Source of the DNA: Nitrospira tepida
GTDB lineage: Bacteria; Nitrospirota; Nitrospiria; Nitrospirales; Nitrospiraceae
Assembly: GCF_947241125.1 (NCBI RefSeq)
Contig: NZ_OX365700.1
Coordinates: forward strand, 3,318,001-3,382,000
DNA: 64,000 nt
Reading direction: 5' to 3'
The position numbers and the translations under genes were made by a program. Shown piece by piece: positions 9,220 to 16,979 of the stretch (within the stretch, counting starts at the first letter, position 1; every line of letters starts with the position of its first letter). The notes below the pieces were generated by a model, which was not told the DNA's origin, ran no database searches, and saw nothing but the letters and a program-made list of their open reading frames with translations.

Positions 9220-9687
9220 ATGAGACATTTCCGCAATCTATTGGTTCCCGGTCTGTTGCTGGCCCTGTCCGGCTGCACCACCGACGCGACCGTCGAATTG
9301 ACCAAAGCCCCCTTCGAAGCAACGTCGGCGCTGAGCGACGGCACCTCGCGAGCCATTGGTGAATTGCTGGAGCCGATATCGGAATTCACGTCAAGCACCA
9401 CGCCGGGCGCGTCGGCCGGCGACTCTCTCCTAAGAGCCAGGCAACGGATGATCTTCTTTACCGCCTACTCCTACGACAACCTGCGGGCTGATATTGCCCG
9501 AGGGAGCGGAGAATACGTGACCTCGCTCGCCACCCTGGCCGGCGTGCCGCAGGAACGACACGAGGAATTCCGCCACAGCATGCGCAGCGGCTACGCGACG
9601 CTGTTTGATGAGACGATCACGGGAATCGAGTCATCGCGACGCATTGTCGATACCGCGTGGGCGATGAGAAGCGGAAATGATCAGTAG
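9220..9687 (+). CDS. Lipoprotein, possibly DUF3015-like
   Basis: A 155-aa precursor with a lipobox (LALSGC, Cys19), so it should be lipid-anchored. The C-terminal half contains DNLRADIARGSGEYVTSLA and LAGVPQERHEEF, which resembles the DUF3015-type repeat found in small envelope proteins; this family link is from memory of the motif and is tentative. AGGAG sits 6-7 nt before the ATG. It is followed 23 nt later by the receiver-domain gene and may be co-transcribed with it. Confidence 0.8.
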   Translation: MRHFRNLLVPGLLLALSGCTTDATVELTKAPFEATSALSDGTSRAIGELLEPISEFTSSTTPGASAGDSLLRARQRMIFFTAYSYDNLRADIARGSGEYVTSLATLAGVPQERHEEFRHSMRSGYATLFDETITGIESSRRIVDTAWAMRSGNDQ

Positions 9688-9710
9688 GGCGCAGAGAGCG
9701 AGGTGTGGCC

Positions 9711-10139
9711 ATGACGGAAGCGGCGAGATTGGATGGGTATGGAAAGCGGGTGTTGGTGGTAGAGGCTCATGCGCCGGTTCGCGATCTCCTCCTTTCGGCC
9801 TTGATGCGCAACGGCTACAACGCCTATGAAGCGACCGATCGCTTCGAGGCCCTTGCGACGATGGGCCGGCGTCGCTATGACGCCGTGTTGGCCGACTGTT
9901 GCTTCTCTCAACCGGGCGATGTGATCTTCATCAGGATTTGCCGACAGCGATGGCCCGAGCGTCCGATGATCGTGCTGGCCAGCGAGGCCCATGGCCCGGC
10001 CGACGTGGTCGCCGGCCTGTACGCCTGTCTGCCGAAACCCTTTGACCTCTATCAGGTGCTCTGTCTCGTTCGACAAGCCACACATGGAGAGCCGGCTCCC
10101 GCCCGCGACACGGGCGTGGAGCTGGCCGGTATTTCGTGA
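9711..10139 (+). CDS. Stand-alone, partly degenerate response-regulator receiver protein
   Basis: A 142-aa CheY-like receiver with no output domain. It starts with KRVLVVEAHAPVRDLLLSAL; the usual acidic pair at the end of beta-1 is reduced to one Glu (E18). The phospho-acceptor position is occupied by D62 (YDAVLADCC), the conserved Thr/Ser is S91 and the conserved Lys is K109 (CLPKPFD). Loss of one acidic residue suggests weakened or Mg-independent phosphorylation. The ATG at 9711 is preferred over a GTG at 9705 on ribosome-site spacing. It is followed 65 nt later by the sensory-rhodopsin-transducer homologue, a suggestive pairing. Confidence 0.83.
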   Translation: MTEAARLDGYGKRVLVVEAHAPVRDLLLSALMRNGYNAYEATDRFEALATMGRRRYDAVLADCCFSQPGDVIFIRICRQRWPERPMIVLASEAHGPADVVAGLYACLPKPFDLYQVLCLVRQATHGEPAPARDTGVELAGIS

Positions 10140-10204
10140 CGGGTTGCTCGCGGGCACCTCGGCCCTCTCCTTATCAATATCACACAGATGGAGAACGAGA
10201 CGGG

Positions 10205-10582
10205 ATGGAATCAGTAGGACGCACACGATGGGCCATCGCGGAGGGATATATTCCTCCTTCCAGCACCGGTCCGGAACCCCATATGACCAGCCATGAAACG
10301 GTGTGCCTGCTGAACACCGGCGATCGGGATGCCGAGGTTCGCATCACGATCTTCTACAGCGACCGCGACCCGGCCGGACCCTATCGGGTCAACGTCCCGG
10401 CGCGGCGGACCAAACATGTCCGCTTCAACGACTTGACCGATCCCGAGCCGATCCCGACGGACATTGACTTCGCCAGCGTGATTGAATCCAGCGTGCCGAT
10501 CGTCGTGCAACATACGCGTCTGGATTCGCGCCAGGCGGCGAATGCGCTGTTGAGCACGATTGCCTTTGCCGCCGCCGAGTGA
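10205..10582 (+). CDS. Anabaena sensory rhodopsin transducer (ASRT) family protein
   Basis: A 125-aa soluble protein that closely follows the ASRT family along its full length: GRTRWAIAEGYIPP at the N-terminus, SHETVCLLNTGDRDAEV, then TIFYSDRDPAGPYRVNVPAR, RHVRFND-like KHVRFNDLTDPEPIP, and FASVIESSVPIVVQHTRLDS near the end. ASRT in Anabaena is a tetrameric beta protein that binds sensory rhodopsin and can contact DNA; many homologues occur without any rhodopsin and have been suggested to bind small ligands such as sugars. No rhodopsin gene is present in this window. A reading from 10136 is possible, but the ATG at 10205 matches the family N-terminus. Confidence 0.9.
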   Translation: MESVGRTRWAIAEGYIPPSSTGPEPHMTSHETVCLLNTGDRDAEVRITIFYSDRDPAGPYRVNVPARRTKHVRFNDLTDPEPIPTDIDFASVIESSVPIVVQHTRLDSRQAANALLSTIAFAAAE

Positions 10583-10631
10583 CGGAAGTCACACCGGCTG
10601 GCACAACCGGTCGCACGCCTGGTCTGCTCTC

Positions 10632-10880
10632 ATGAAATATGCCGTTCACAATATGACGCTGGCCACACGGGAAGATCGGCCCCGATCCGCCCAGCAGTCT
10701 GACGCTCCGCCTTCCCAACCTCCAAGCCGGCCTCCGGCCCCTCGCGAAGAGCCCCCGGACCCCTCCCCTCCCGTCAAGGAACCGGGCCGAACCCCTCCGG
10801 CAAGAAAAGAACCGGACGAGCCTCCTCCCAGTAAACTCGCTCCAGGATTAGCGCCCCAATCCGAAAATAATTTCACCTGA
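10632..10880 (+). CDS. Proline-rich hypothetical ORF
   Basis: An 82-residue ORF; residues ~22-70 are almost entirely Pro, Glu, Ser, Arg and Lys (for example PPSQPPSRPPAPREEPPDP). No signal peptide, membrane helix or known domain is seen, and low-complexity GC-rich DNA can create such ORFs by chance. Its 3' end runs into the left end of the MITE-like element at 10844-11043, so the last ~12 codons may be element-derived. A real gene is possible but unproven. Confidence 0.35.
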   Translation: MKYAVHNMTLATREDRPRSAQQSDAPPSQPPSRPPAPREEPPDPSPPVKEPGRTPPARKEPDEPPPSKLAPGLAPQSENNFT

Positions 10881-11043
10881 GACGACGATCTCATTCGCCT
10901 CGATACTGCATCCTCTCCCTCCCAGGGAGGGGAGAGGAGAATGGTGAGGGTAGGCCACAAGGATGTGCCCCTCACCCTCCCTCGTGGGGGCGAGGGCAAT
11001 ACGGTGTTGTGGGGCCTGGATTATTTTCGGATTAGGATTAGCG
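10844..11043. mobile_element. MITE-like element: 14-bp inverted repeats, 10-bp flanking direct repeats, nested palindromes
   Basis: Perfect 14-bp inverted repeats (AATCCGAAAATAAT at 10858-10871; its complement at 11020-11033) bracket 148 bp. A 10-bp direct repeat AGGATTAGCG lies outside them at 10844-10853 and 11034-11043, adjoining the right repeat and separated by CCCC from the left one. The interior holds GC-rich palindromes (10911-10938; GGTGAGGG pairing with CCCTCACC; CCCTC...GAGGG near 10977-10996). No transposase-sized ORF is inside. This fills most of the 332-nt gap between 10880 and 11213; the rest holds nothing recognisable. Confidence 0.6.
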
Positions 11044-11212
11044 GCACCCTGATAACCGCTTCCCTCATGACCCACTAACGGGACCGCAAATCCGGTTTCG
11101 ACCATCGCGACCGTGGGACTCGGATAAAGACGGTTCAGGGTCTTGCCTAGGGGATCTCCGGTTGGCTTCCTGTCATAGTGAGGCTCGGTCTACCTGATCG
11201 TGGGACGACACG

Positions 11213-11773
11213 ATGACGGATCCGCCACACCCGCCAGGCTGGACGTACAACCCCTCGTCATGGGGGGAGCGGCTGTGGCTGATCGGCGTGGCGCTGTTGG
11301 GATTGGCGATCTCAGCCTACCTGGCGGGATATCAACTCAACCTCGTGGACGACGTCTGGGAACCCTTTTTCGGATCCGGCAGCCGAGAGGTCTTGCACTC
11401 GTTTCTTTCTCAATTGTTGCCGATCCCCGACGCCGCGCTCGGCGCTTTTGCTTATGCACTCGACGCGGTCACGGGCGCGATCGGCGGCACCAGGCGGTGG
11501 CGAACCATGCCCTGGATGGTGCTGTTGTTCGGTTTCGCCGTCGGTCCGCTGGGCATCGTGAGTGTCTTATTGGTCATCGCACAGCCGGTCCTGTTGGAAG
11601 CGTGGTGCACGCTGTGCCTGGCCTCCGCGATCATCTCCGTCGTCATGATCGGCCCGGCTATGGATGAAGTGCTAGCGAGCTTACAGTTTTTACGACGGGC
11701 ACACGACCAAAACATTCCCCTGTGGCGCGCGTTCTGGAAGGGAGACGACCGGACGGCCGTCGTCCACGCATAG
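11213..11773 (+). CDS. VKOR-like integral membrane protein
   Basis: A 186-aa membrane protein with about four hydrophobic helices, resembling the vitamin K epoxide reductase family that passes electrons from periplasmic disulfides to quinone. The active-site CxxC is present as CTLC (residues 132-135) at the head of the last helix. These are the only two cysteines in the protein: the periplasmic-loop Cys pair of classical VKORs is absent (the loop reads DDVWEPFFGSGSREVLHS). It may therefore take electrons directly or do another quinone-linked thiol reaction. It is followed by an SPW-like membrane protein after 24 nt. Confidence 0.8.
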   Translation: MTDPPHPPGWTYNPSSWGERLWLIGVALLGLAISAYLAGYQLNLVDDVWEPFFGSGSREVLHSFLSQLLPIPDAALGAFAYALDAVTGAIGGTRRWRTMPWMVLLFGFAVGPLGIVSVLLVIAQPVLLEAWCTLCLASAIISVVMIGPAMDEVLASLQFLRRAHDQNIPLWRAFWKGDDRTAVVHA

Positions 11774-11797
11774 GAGCCTGAAAGGAAGAAGGGATCC

Positions 11798-12178
11798 GTG
11801 TGGCCTCGATTGGTCAATGTACTGGTCGGCGGGTGGTTGATGGCCGCCCCAAGTCTCCTGGGCTACGGCGGTCCGGCGGGAACAAATGATCACGTCATCG
11901 GCCCCCTCATTCTGACTTGTGCGACGATCGCCATGTCGGAATCCGTGAGATCAGTCCGGTGGATCACGTTGACGTTGGGGGTCTGGCTCATGCTGTCGCC
12001 GTTGGTCTTCGACTATTCGAGCCGGCAGACTCTCCATAGTTTCTCGATCGGCCTGCTGGTCGTGCTCATGGCCAGAATTCCGGGGGCCTTGAAAGAGCGA
12101 TTCGGCGACGGATGGACAGGGATCTGGAGGAGACGCGGTCAATCGGAATCGAAGAGAGAAGAGAAGTCCTACGCCTAG
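11798..12178 (+). CDS. SPW-repeat-like membrane protein
   Basis: A 126-aa protein with four predicted helices arranged as two similar halves (VNVLVGGWLMAAPSLLGY and ITLTLGVWLMLSPLVFDY), the pattern of the SPW-repeat family of small membrane proteins of unknown role. The start is a GTG at 11798 preceded by a GGAAGAAGG stretch. It follows the VKOR-like gene closely and is probably in the same transcript. Confidence 0.78.
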   Translation: MWPRLVNVLVGGWLMAAPSLLGYGGPAGTNDHVIGPLILTCATIAMSESVRSVRWITLTLGVWLMLSPLVFDYSSRQTLHSFSIGLLVVLMARIPGALKERFGDGWTGIWRRRGQSESKREEKSYA

Positions 12179-12276
12179 CGCGCATGATTCATGAACGCTT
12201 CGACTGCAACCACCGACATGCCGTTGTCGTCACGAACCGTCATGAATCAGGCTACTGGAGAAAGAATGGTGATGGC

Positions 12277-12480
12277 ATGATGACCCTGCTGGCTGCCGGG
12301 GCGTTCGGGCTGTTGATCCTGACAGCCCTCTATGCATTCGGTTTCTTTGCGACTCCCTATTCGAATGCATTCCGGTTCGCATTCTATCTGATCATGCTCG
12401 TGTTCGCCGTCATGATCGTCTACGCCCTGGGAGATCATCCGTTCGAAGGTTACGATCCCACGCCAGATGCGTCGCGATGA
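12277..12480 (+). CDS. Small two-helix membrane protein, hypothetical
   Basis: A 67-aa ORF with two hydrophobic segments (LLAAGAFGLLILTALYAFGF and FAFYLIMLVFAVMIVYALG) and a short polar tail. A longer reading begins at 12112 inside the SPW gene, but its extra part has no membrane or domain features, so I place the start at the ATG pair 12277/12280. Ribosome site is weak. It sits between the SPW and SDR genes in the same direction. No family recognised. Confidence 0.5.
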   Translation: MMTLLAAGAFGLLILTALYAFGFFATPYSNAFRFAFYLIMLVFAVMIVYALGDHPFEGYDPTPDASR

Positions 12481-12526
12481 GAAGACAGACTATTGGAATT
12501 ATCACTAAAGGCCGAAGGACCGGGAC

Positions 12527-13588
12527 ATGGACAACGATACCCAGAAGCACACAGGCCCACCGGTCGTGGTCGTGACGGGGGCCTCCGCCGGAGTCGGCCG
12601 GGCGATCGTGCGGCGCTTCGCCCGGGAGGGCGCCCTCATCGGATTGCTGGCCCGGGGAGTAGACGGATTGACGGCGGCGCGGCAGGAGGTGGAGCAAGCC
12701 GGCGGGAAGGCGCTGGTCCTGCCCACCGACGTCGCCGACGCGGAACAGGTTGAACAGGCCACGGCCAAGGTGGAGCAACAGTTGGGTCCGATCGATATTT
12801 GGATCAACAATGCGATGGTATCGGTGCTCTCTCCGGCCATGGACATGACGCCGGAGGAATATCGGCGAGTAACGGAGGTGACCTACCTCGGCTACGTCCA
12901 CGGCACCCTGGCGGCCCTGCGTCGGATGCTTCCGCGGGATCGCGGGGTGATCATCCAAATCGGATCCGCCCTGGCCTATCGGTCGATTCCCTTGCAATCC
13001 GCCTATTGCGGCGCAAAACATGCCGTGCAAGGATTTACGGAATCACTTCGTTCCGAACTGATTCACGACGGCAGCCGTGTCAGCCTTTCGACCGTCCATT
13101 TGCCGGCGGTCAATACCCCGCAATTTTCCTGGATCCGATCCCGGATGCCTCGGCATCCCCAACCGGTCCCGCCGATTTATCAACCCGAAGTGATTGCCGA
13201 TGCCGTTCATTGGGTCGCGTACCACCCGCGACGCGAGTTTTGGATCGGATTCCCGACCGTCAAGGCCATCGTCGGCGATAAGTTCATTCCCGGACTCCTG
13301 GACCATTACCTGGCGCATGTCGGATACGATTCACAACAGACCGGCGACCCCATTGACCCTGATCGTCCGGACAATCTCCACTCCCCGCTGCCCGGCGACT
13401 ACGGCGCCCATGGTCTCTTCGACGGGGGAGCCCGCACCTCAAGCCTGCAAGTGTGGGCGAACCAGCACCGCGGCCCGCTCCTCTTCCTAGCCGCGGCGAT
13501 GGCCGGCCTCTGGCTCATGCGAACCCGCCGAGCTGCCGACCGCCAGCCCCGCCGGAACCGTGCGATCCACGCACCGGCCTCCAGATAG
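12527..13588 (+). CDS. Short-chain dehydrogenase/reductase with C-terminal membrane segment
   Basis: A 353-aa classical SDR. The Rossmann nucleotide motif is TGASAGVG (residues ~17-24), followed by NNA near residue 89 and the catalytic YxxxK as YCGAK (~residue 161) with the Ser in QIGSAL. SDRs of this length reduce or oxidise carbonyl/hydroxyl groups with NAD(P)H; the substrate is not evident. Residues ~315-335 form a hydrophobic segment (GPLLFLAAAMAGLWLM) followed by a basic tail, suggesting membrane attachment. cydA begins 12 nt after its stop, so it is likely co-transcribed with the bd oxidase. Confidence 0.9.
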   Translation: MDNDTQKHTGPPVVVVTGASAGVGRAIVRRFAREGALIGLLARGVDGLTAARQEVEQAGGKALVLPTDVADAEQVEQATAKVEQQLGPIDIWINNAMVSVLSPAMDMTPEEYRRVTEVTYLGYVHGTLAALRRMLPRDRGVIIQIGSALAYRSIPLQSAYCGAKHAVQGFTESLRSELIHDGSRVSLSTVHLPAVNTPQFSWIRSRMPRHPQPVPPIYQPEVIADAVHWVAYHPRREFWIGFPTVKAIVGDKFIPGLLDHYLAHVGYDSQQTGDPIDPDRPDNLHSPLPGDYGAHGLFDGGARTSSLQVWANQHRGPLLFLAAAMAGLWLMRTRRAADRQPRRNRAIHAPASR

Positions 13589-13600
13589 GATCGGACGGGC

Positions 13601-14926
13601 ATGAGCGACCTGCTCGCCGCCCGCGCCCAGATGGCCATGTCCCTGGCCTTCCACATCGTGTTCGCCGCCATCGGCATCGCCATGCCGGCGATGATGACGC
13701 TGGCGGAGTGGCGGTGGCTGAGGACCAAGGACGACCAGTACCTGCTCCTCGCCAAACGCTGGGCGAAGGGTACGGCGATTTTGTTCGCCGTCGGAGCGGT
13801 CTCCGGCACGGTCCTGTCGTTTGAACTGGGTCTCTTGTGGCCCGCCTTTATGGAGTGGTCCGGCCCCTTGATCGGTCCCTTGTTCGCCCTCGAAGGATTC
13901 GCCTTCTTCGCTGAGGCGATTTTTTTGGGCCTGTACCTGTACGGGTGGTCCCGCATGAGTCCCTGGGCCCATCTGACGGCGGGCTTCATCGTCACGATGA
14001 GCGGCGTCGCCTCGGCGCTGTTCGTCGTGACAGCCAACGCCTGGATGAACGTGCCGGTCGGATTCGAGTTGGCGGATGGGCAACCGGTCCGGATCGATCC
14101 GCTCGCCGCGCTGCGGAGCCCCCATGCCTGGCATGAAAGCTTCCATATGGTTCTGGCCGCCCTCGCGGCAACGGGCTTTCTCGTCGCCGGCATCCACGCC
14201 TTTCTCCTGCTGCGACGGCCGGGGGATCGGTTCCATCGCCACGCGCTCGGGATTGCTCTGTGGGTTGGAGGTGTGGCAGCCCTGTTGCAGCCTGTCAGCG
14301 GCCATGTGCTCACGCAATCGGTGGCCCACGACCAGCCGGCCAAGCTCGCGGCGATCGAGGCGCTGTTCCAGACCCAGGCGGGCGCGCCCTTTCACCTGGG
14401 AGGGATTCCGGACGAAGAGACCGGCACCGTTCCCTATTCGATCGAAATTCCCCATGGTCTCAGCCTGTTGCTCCATGCCGACCCGGATGCCACGGTCCCC
14501 GGACTGGACCGGACGCCCCGACACGATTGGCCCCCGGTCGCGGTCGTCCATCTCGCCTTTCAAGTCATGGTCGCGGCGGGATTCGTCCTCGCAGGGTTGA
14601 GCCTCTGGTGTGGATGGCGGGGAGCAACGAAGACGCCGCTTCATGAGGATGCGACATTGCTTCGGGCGCTCGTCGTCGCGGCTCCACTCGGCTTCCTGGC
14701 CATCGAAGCGGGCTGGACCGTCACCGAAGTGGGGCGGCAACCGTGGGTCGTGTACCAGCTCATGCGCACCGCGGAGGCGGTGACGCCGATGCCGGGCCTA
14801 TGGGTCCCATTGACGACCTTTACCCTTGTCTACGGCTTCCTTGCCCTGATCGTCATCTGGACCATGTGGCGCCACATCGCCGCCACTGCCGAACACCGCC
14901 GCAGGGAGTCTCAAGCCGGGTTGTGA
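13601..14926 (+). CDS. cydA: Cytochrome bd-type quinol oxidase subunit I
   Basis: Subunit I of a bd oxidase (441 aa), which oxidises quinol and reduces O2 to water without pumping protons. Candidate haem ligands match the family: H18 (AFHIVF) for b595, H182 (HESFHMV) and M323 (FQVMVAAGF) for b558. Conserved acids E98 and E105 (ALEGFAFFAEA) and the GRQPW motif (378-382) are present. The Q-loop is short, as in the cyanide-insensitive subgroup, unlike E. coli CydA (522 aa). cydB follows after 6 nt. The SDR gene lies immediately 5'. Confidence 0.95.
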   Translation: MSDLLAARAQMAMSLAFHIVFAAIGIAMPAMMTLAEWRWLRTKDDQYLLLAKRWAKGTAILFAVGAVSGTVLSFELGLLWPAFMEWSGPLIGPLFALEGFAFFAEAIFLGLYLYGWSRMSPWAHLTAGFIVTMSGVASALFVVTANAWMNVPVGFELADGQPVRIDPLAALRSPHAWHESFHMVLAALAATGFLVAGIHAFLLLRRPGDRFHRHALGIALWVGGVAALLQPVSGHVLTQSVAHDQPAKLAAIEALFQTQAGAPFHLGGIPDEETGTVPYSIEIPHGLSLLLHADPDATVPGLDRTPRHDWPPVAVVHLAFQVMVAAGFVLAGLSLWCGWRGATKTPLHEDATLLRALVVAAPLGFLAIEAGWTVTEVGRQPWVVYQLMRTAEAVTPMPGLWVPLTTFTLVYGFLALIVIWTMWRHIAATAEHRRRESQAGL

Positions 14927-14932
14927 TTTATC

Positions 14933-16003
14933 ATGACGATGATCGACCTTGAACTGCTCCTGTCTGGAGCGTTGCTGATTGCGCTGACACTCTACGTGCT
15001 GACCGGGGGCGCGGACTTCGGCGCGGGTGTCTGGAGCCTGTTTGCCGCCGGCCCACGGGCGAAGGAACAGCGGCGGGTGATCGACCGGGCCATCGCGCCC
15101 ATCTGGGAGGCCAACCATGTCTGGCTGATTCTCGTCGTGACGGTCCTGTTCACGGCCTTTCCCGCGGCCTTCGCGGTGATCTCCACGAGACTGCACATTC
15201 CGCTGACGCTGTTGCTGCTCGGCATCGTGCTGCGCGGCTCAGCCTTCGTGTTTCGCACCCATGATCCGGATTCCGATCCCTACCGGATAGAGCGAAACAG
15301 TGTCATGCGATTCTGGCAATGGCTGTTCGGTCTCTCCAGCATCCTGAGTCCGATCATGCTGGGTATCGTGATCGGCGCGATTTCTTCCGGCCGGCTCGAC
15401 CGGGAGGCTGTCGGATTTACGGAGGGCTTCGTGCGACCCTGGCTTGCGCCCTGGCCCTTGGCGGTCGGCGGGCTCTCGCTGGCGCTCGTCACATTTCTTG
15501 CTGCGGTCTATTTGACCGTTGAGGCTACCGATCAGGACTTGAAACGTGTCTTTCGCGTGAAAGCGGCGGTCTCATGGGGAGCGACGATCCTGTTCGGCGT
15601 CATCGCCCTGGCCTTGGCCCGCCGGGAGGCGCCTGCCATCTACCAGGGCCTCGTTCATACCGGACTGGGTCTTGTGCTGATCGGCTTCACGGCTCTGGCG
15701 GCAATTGCGAGCCTCGTCGCCGTCCGGACCGGCCGCGACCGGACGGCTCGCCTCGCCGCCGCGGCTGTGGCGATCGGCATCCTCTGGGGATGGGCTTCGG
15801 CCCAATACCCTTACATCGTGGCGCCCTCGCTGACCCTCTTCGATTCCGCCCCTCCCGGCACGATGGGCCTGCTCCTCGCCAGCCTGTTTCTGGGGGCCCT
15901 GCTGCTCTTCCCTTCCCTCTACATCCTGTACCGGCTGTTCAAAGGCAGCCACATTCGGGACAGCCCCCATCCTGATCAAGCTACGGATCAAACCACGCAG
16001 TGA
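14933..16003 (+). CDS. cydB: Cytochrome bd-type quinol oxidase subunit II
   Basis: Subunit II of the bd oxidase (356 aa, about nine helices), needed for assembly of the oxidase and haem insertion. The N-terminal family signature TGGADFGAGVW (residues ~24-34) and the loop PIWEANHVWLI are clearly present, with RGSAFVFR near residue 100. It starts 6 nt after cydA and is surely co-translated with it. No cydX-like small ORF was recognised downstream; 122 nt of gap then leads to a convergent gene. Confidence 0.95.
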   Translation: MTMIDLELLLSGALLIALTLYVLTGGADFGAGVWSLFAAGPRAKEQRRVIDRAIAPIWEANHVWLILVVTVLFTAFPAAFAVISTRLHIPLTLLLLGIVLRGSAFVFRTHDPDSDPYRIERNSVMRFWQWLFGLSSILSPIMLGIVIGAISSGRLDREAVGFTEGFVRPWLAPWPLAVGGLSLALVTFLAAVYLTVEATDQDLKRVFRVKAAVSWGATILFGVIALALARREAPAIYQGLVHTGLGLVLIGFTALAAIASLVAVRTGRDRTARLAAAAVAIGILWGWASAQYPYIVAPSLTLFDSAPPGTMGLLLASLFLGALLLFPSLYILYRLFKGSHIRDSPHPDQATDQTTQ

Positions 16004-16124
16004 CTGAGAATGGGCCGCACGGAATCGGTCAAGATTCAGACCAGATCTGTATGCGCCCTGAACGGGAACGGGTTTGACCTGCCTGGATGAGCACAGAGGA
16101 TAGGAGGGGAAGGAAGCGTAACGC

Positions 16125-16814
16125 TCAGCGTGAAGGAGACGAGTCTTCCAGCGACCTGCCAGTCAAGGCTTCATAGGCATCAGACACGGACCGCACCGGC
16201 GAAACCTGCATCAAGAACGGGGTTTGCCAATCGGCGTCGGACACGTCGGTTTCATCCGGCACCAAGACTCGGCGGAGATGTTTTTCTCCCGCCGCCTTGA
16301 CCTTGAGCGGGACTTGGCCGACAGAGCCGATGTGGCCGTCCTCGGTGACCGTCCCGGTCATGACGGCATCCCGCGGGATCTCATCTCCCTTGGCCAACGC
16401 CGCAACCGCAATTCCCGCCATGGCGGAAAGGCTGTCGCCGTAGACCACGACTCCGGGATCAATGACGGCAAAGGAGACCGACCAAGAGTCCGTATCGAGA
16501 TGCGCTTGCCTGGCCACCCGATCGATCGCGGTCAGCACCGCCCCTTGGGCATAGGGCGAGAACTGTCCCGGCGCGTTGCGAAACGTCACCATGATCCCCT
16601 GTCGATCCTGGCGTCGCTCGAGCCCGACTGCCACCTCCCCCACGGCGCCGACCAGTTCATTGCGCTGGTTGACGGTCGTCCCCAGGATGCGAATGGATTG
16701 TACGCGGCGCCAGACGACATCTTCCCCTTTCGCCCACGCCCAATCCGGAAGCGACGCCCACAAGCCCGAGAGAAGCAGGAGCCAGACGCCGGCGTAGTTC
16801 AGCCTCTTGTCCAT
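16125..16814 (-). CDS. Exported Lon-type S16 protease-domain protein
   Basis: A 229-aa protein with a signal peptide or signal anchor (residues ~8-29, ending SLPDWAWAKG) followed only by a Lon C-terminal (S16) proteolytic fold. The Ser/Lys dyad is likely S128 (YGDSLSAMAG) and K171 (VGQVPLKVKAA). Their 43-residue spacing equals that of S679 and K722 in E. coli Lon, and the region TGTVTEDGHIGSVG matches the Lon beta-hairpin before the Lys. There is no AAA+ module. It would act as an ATP-independent periplasmic peptidase or a non-catalytic relative. The ATG at 16814 is preferred over 16844 because it directly precedes the signal sequence. Confidence 0.85.
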   Translation of the reverse strand: MDKRLNYAGVWLLLLSGLWASLPDWAWAKGEDVVWRRVQSIRILGTTVNQRNELVGAVGEVAVGLERRQDRQGIMVTFRNAPGQFSPYAQGAVLTAIDRVARQAHLDTDSWSVSFAVIDPGVVVYGDSLSAMAGIAVAALAKGDEIPRDAVMTGTVTEDGHIGSVGQVPLKVKAAGEKHLRRVLVPDETDVSDADWQTPFLMQVSPVRSVSDAYEALTGRSLEDSSPSR

Positions 16815-16979
16815 CCCGATAGCCTCATGATCCGAACGGTGCATGCTGTACGCTCTGTGCTCGACTACCTATAGTTAGCATACCGCCCTTCGTCGCGTGA
16901 CAGGGGTGACGCGGCGATTTCCGGACAGCCGAGTGACCTGGCGCAGGATGCCGGAGCGTTCCCCTTCCTGCCGCAGCGG

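Noticed and set aside
10900-11010. CRISPR-like repeated palindromes
   Set aside because: Arms are palindromic C/T-rich repeats without equal-length spacers or repeat units in series.
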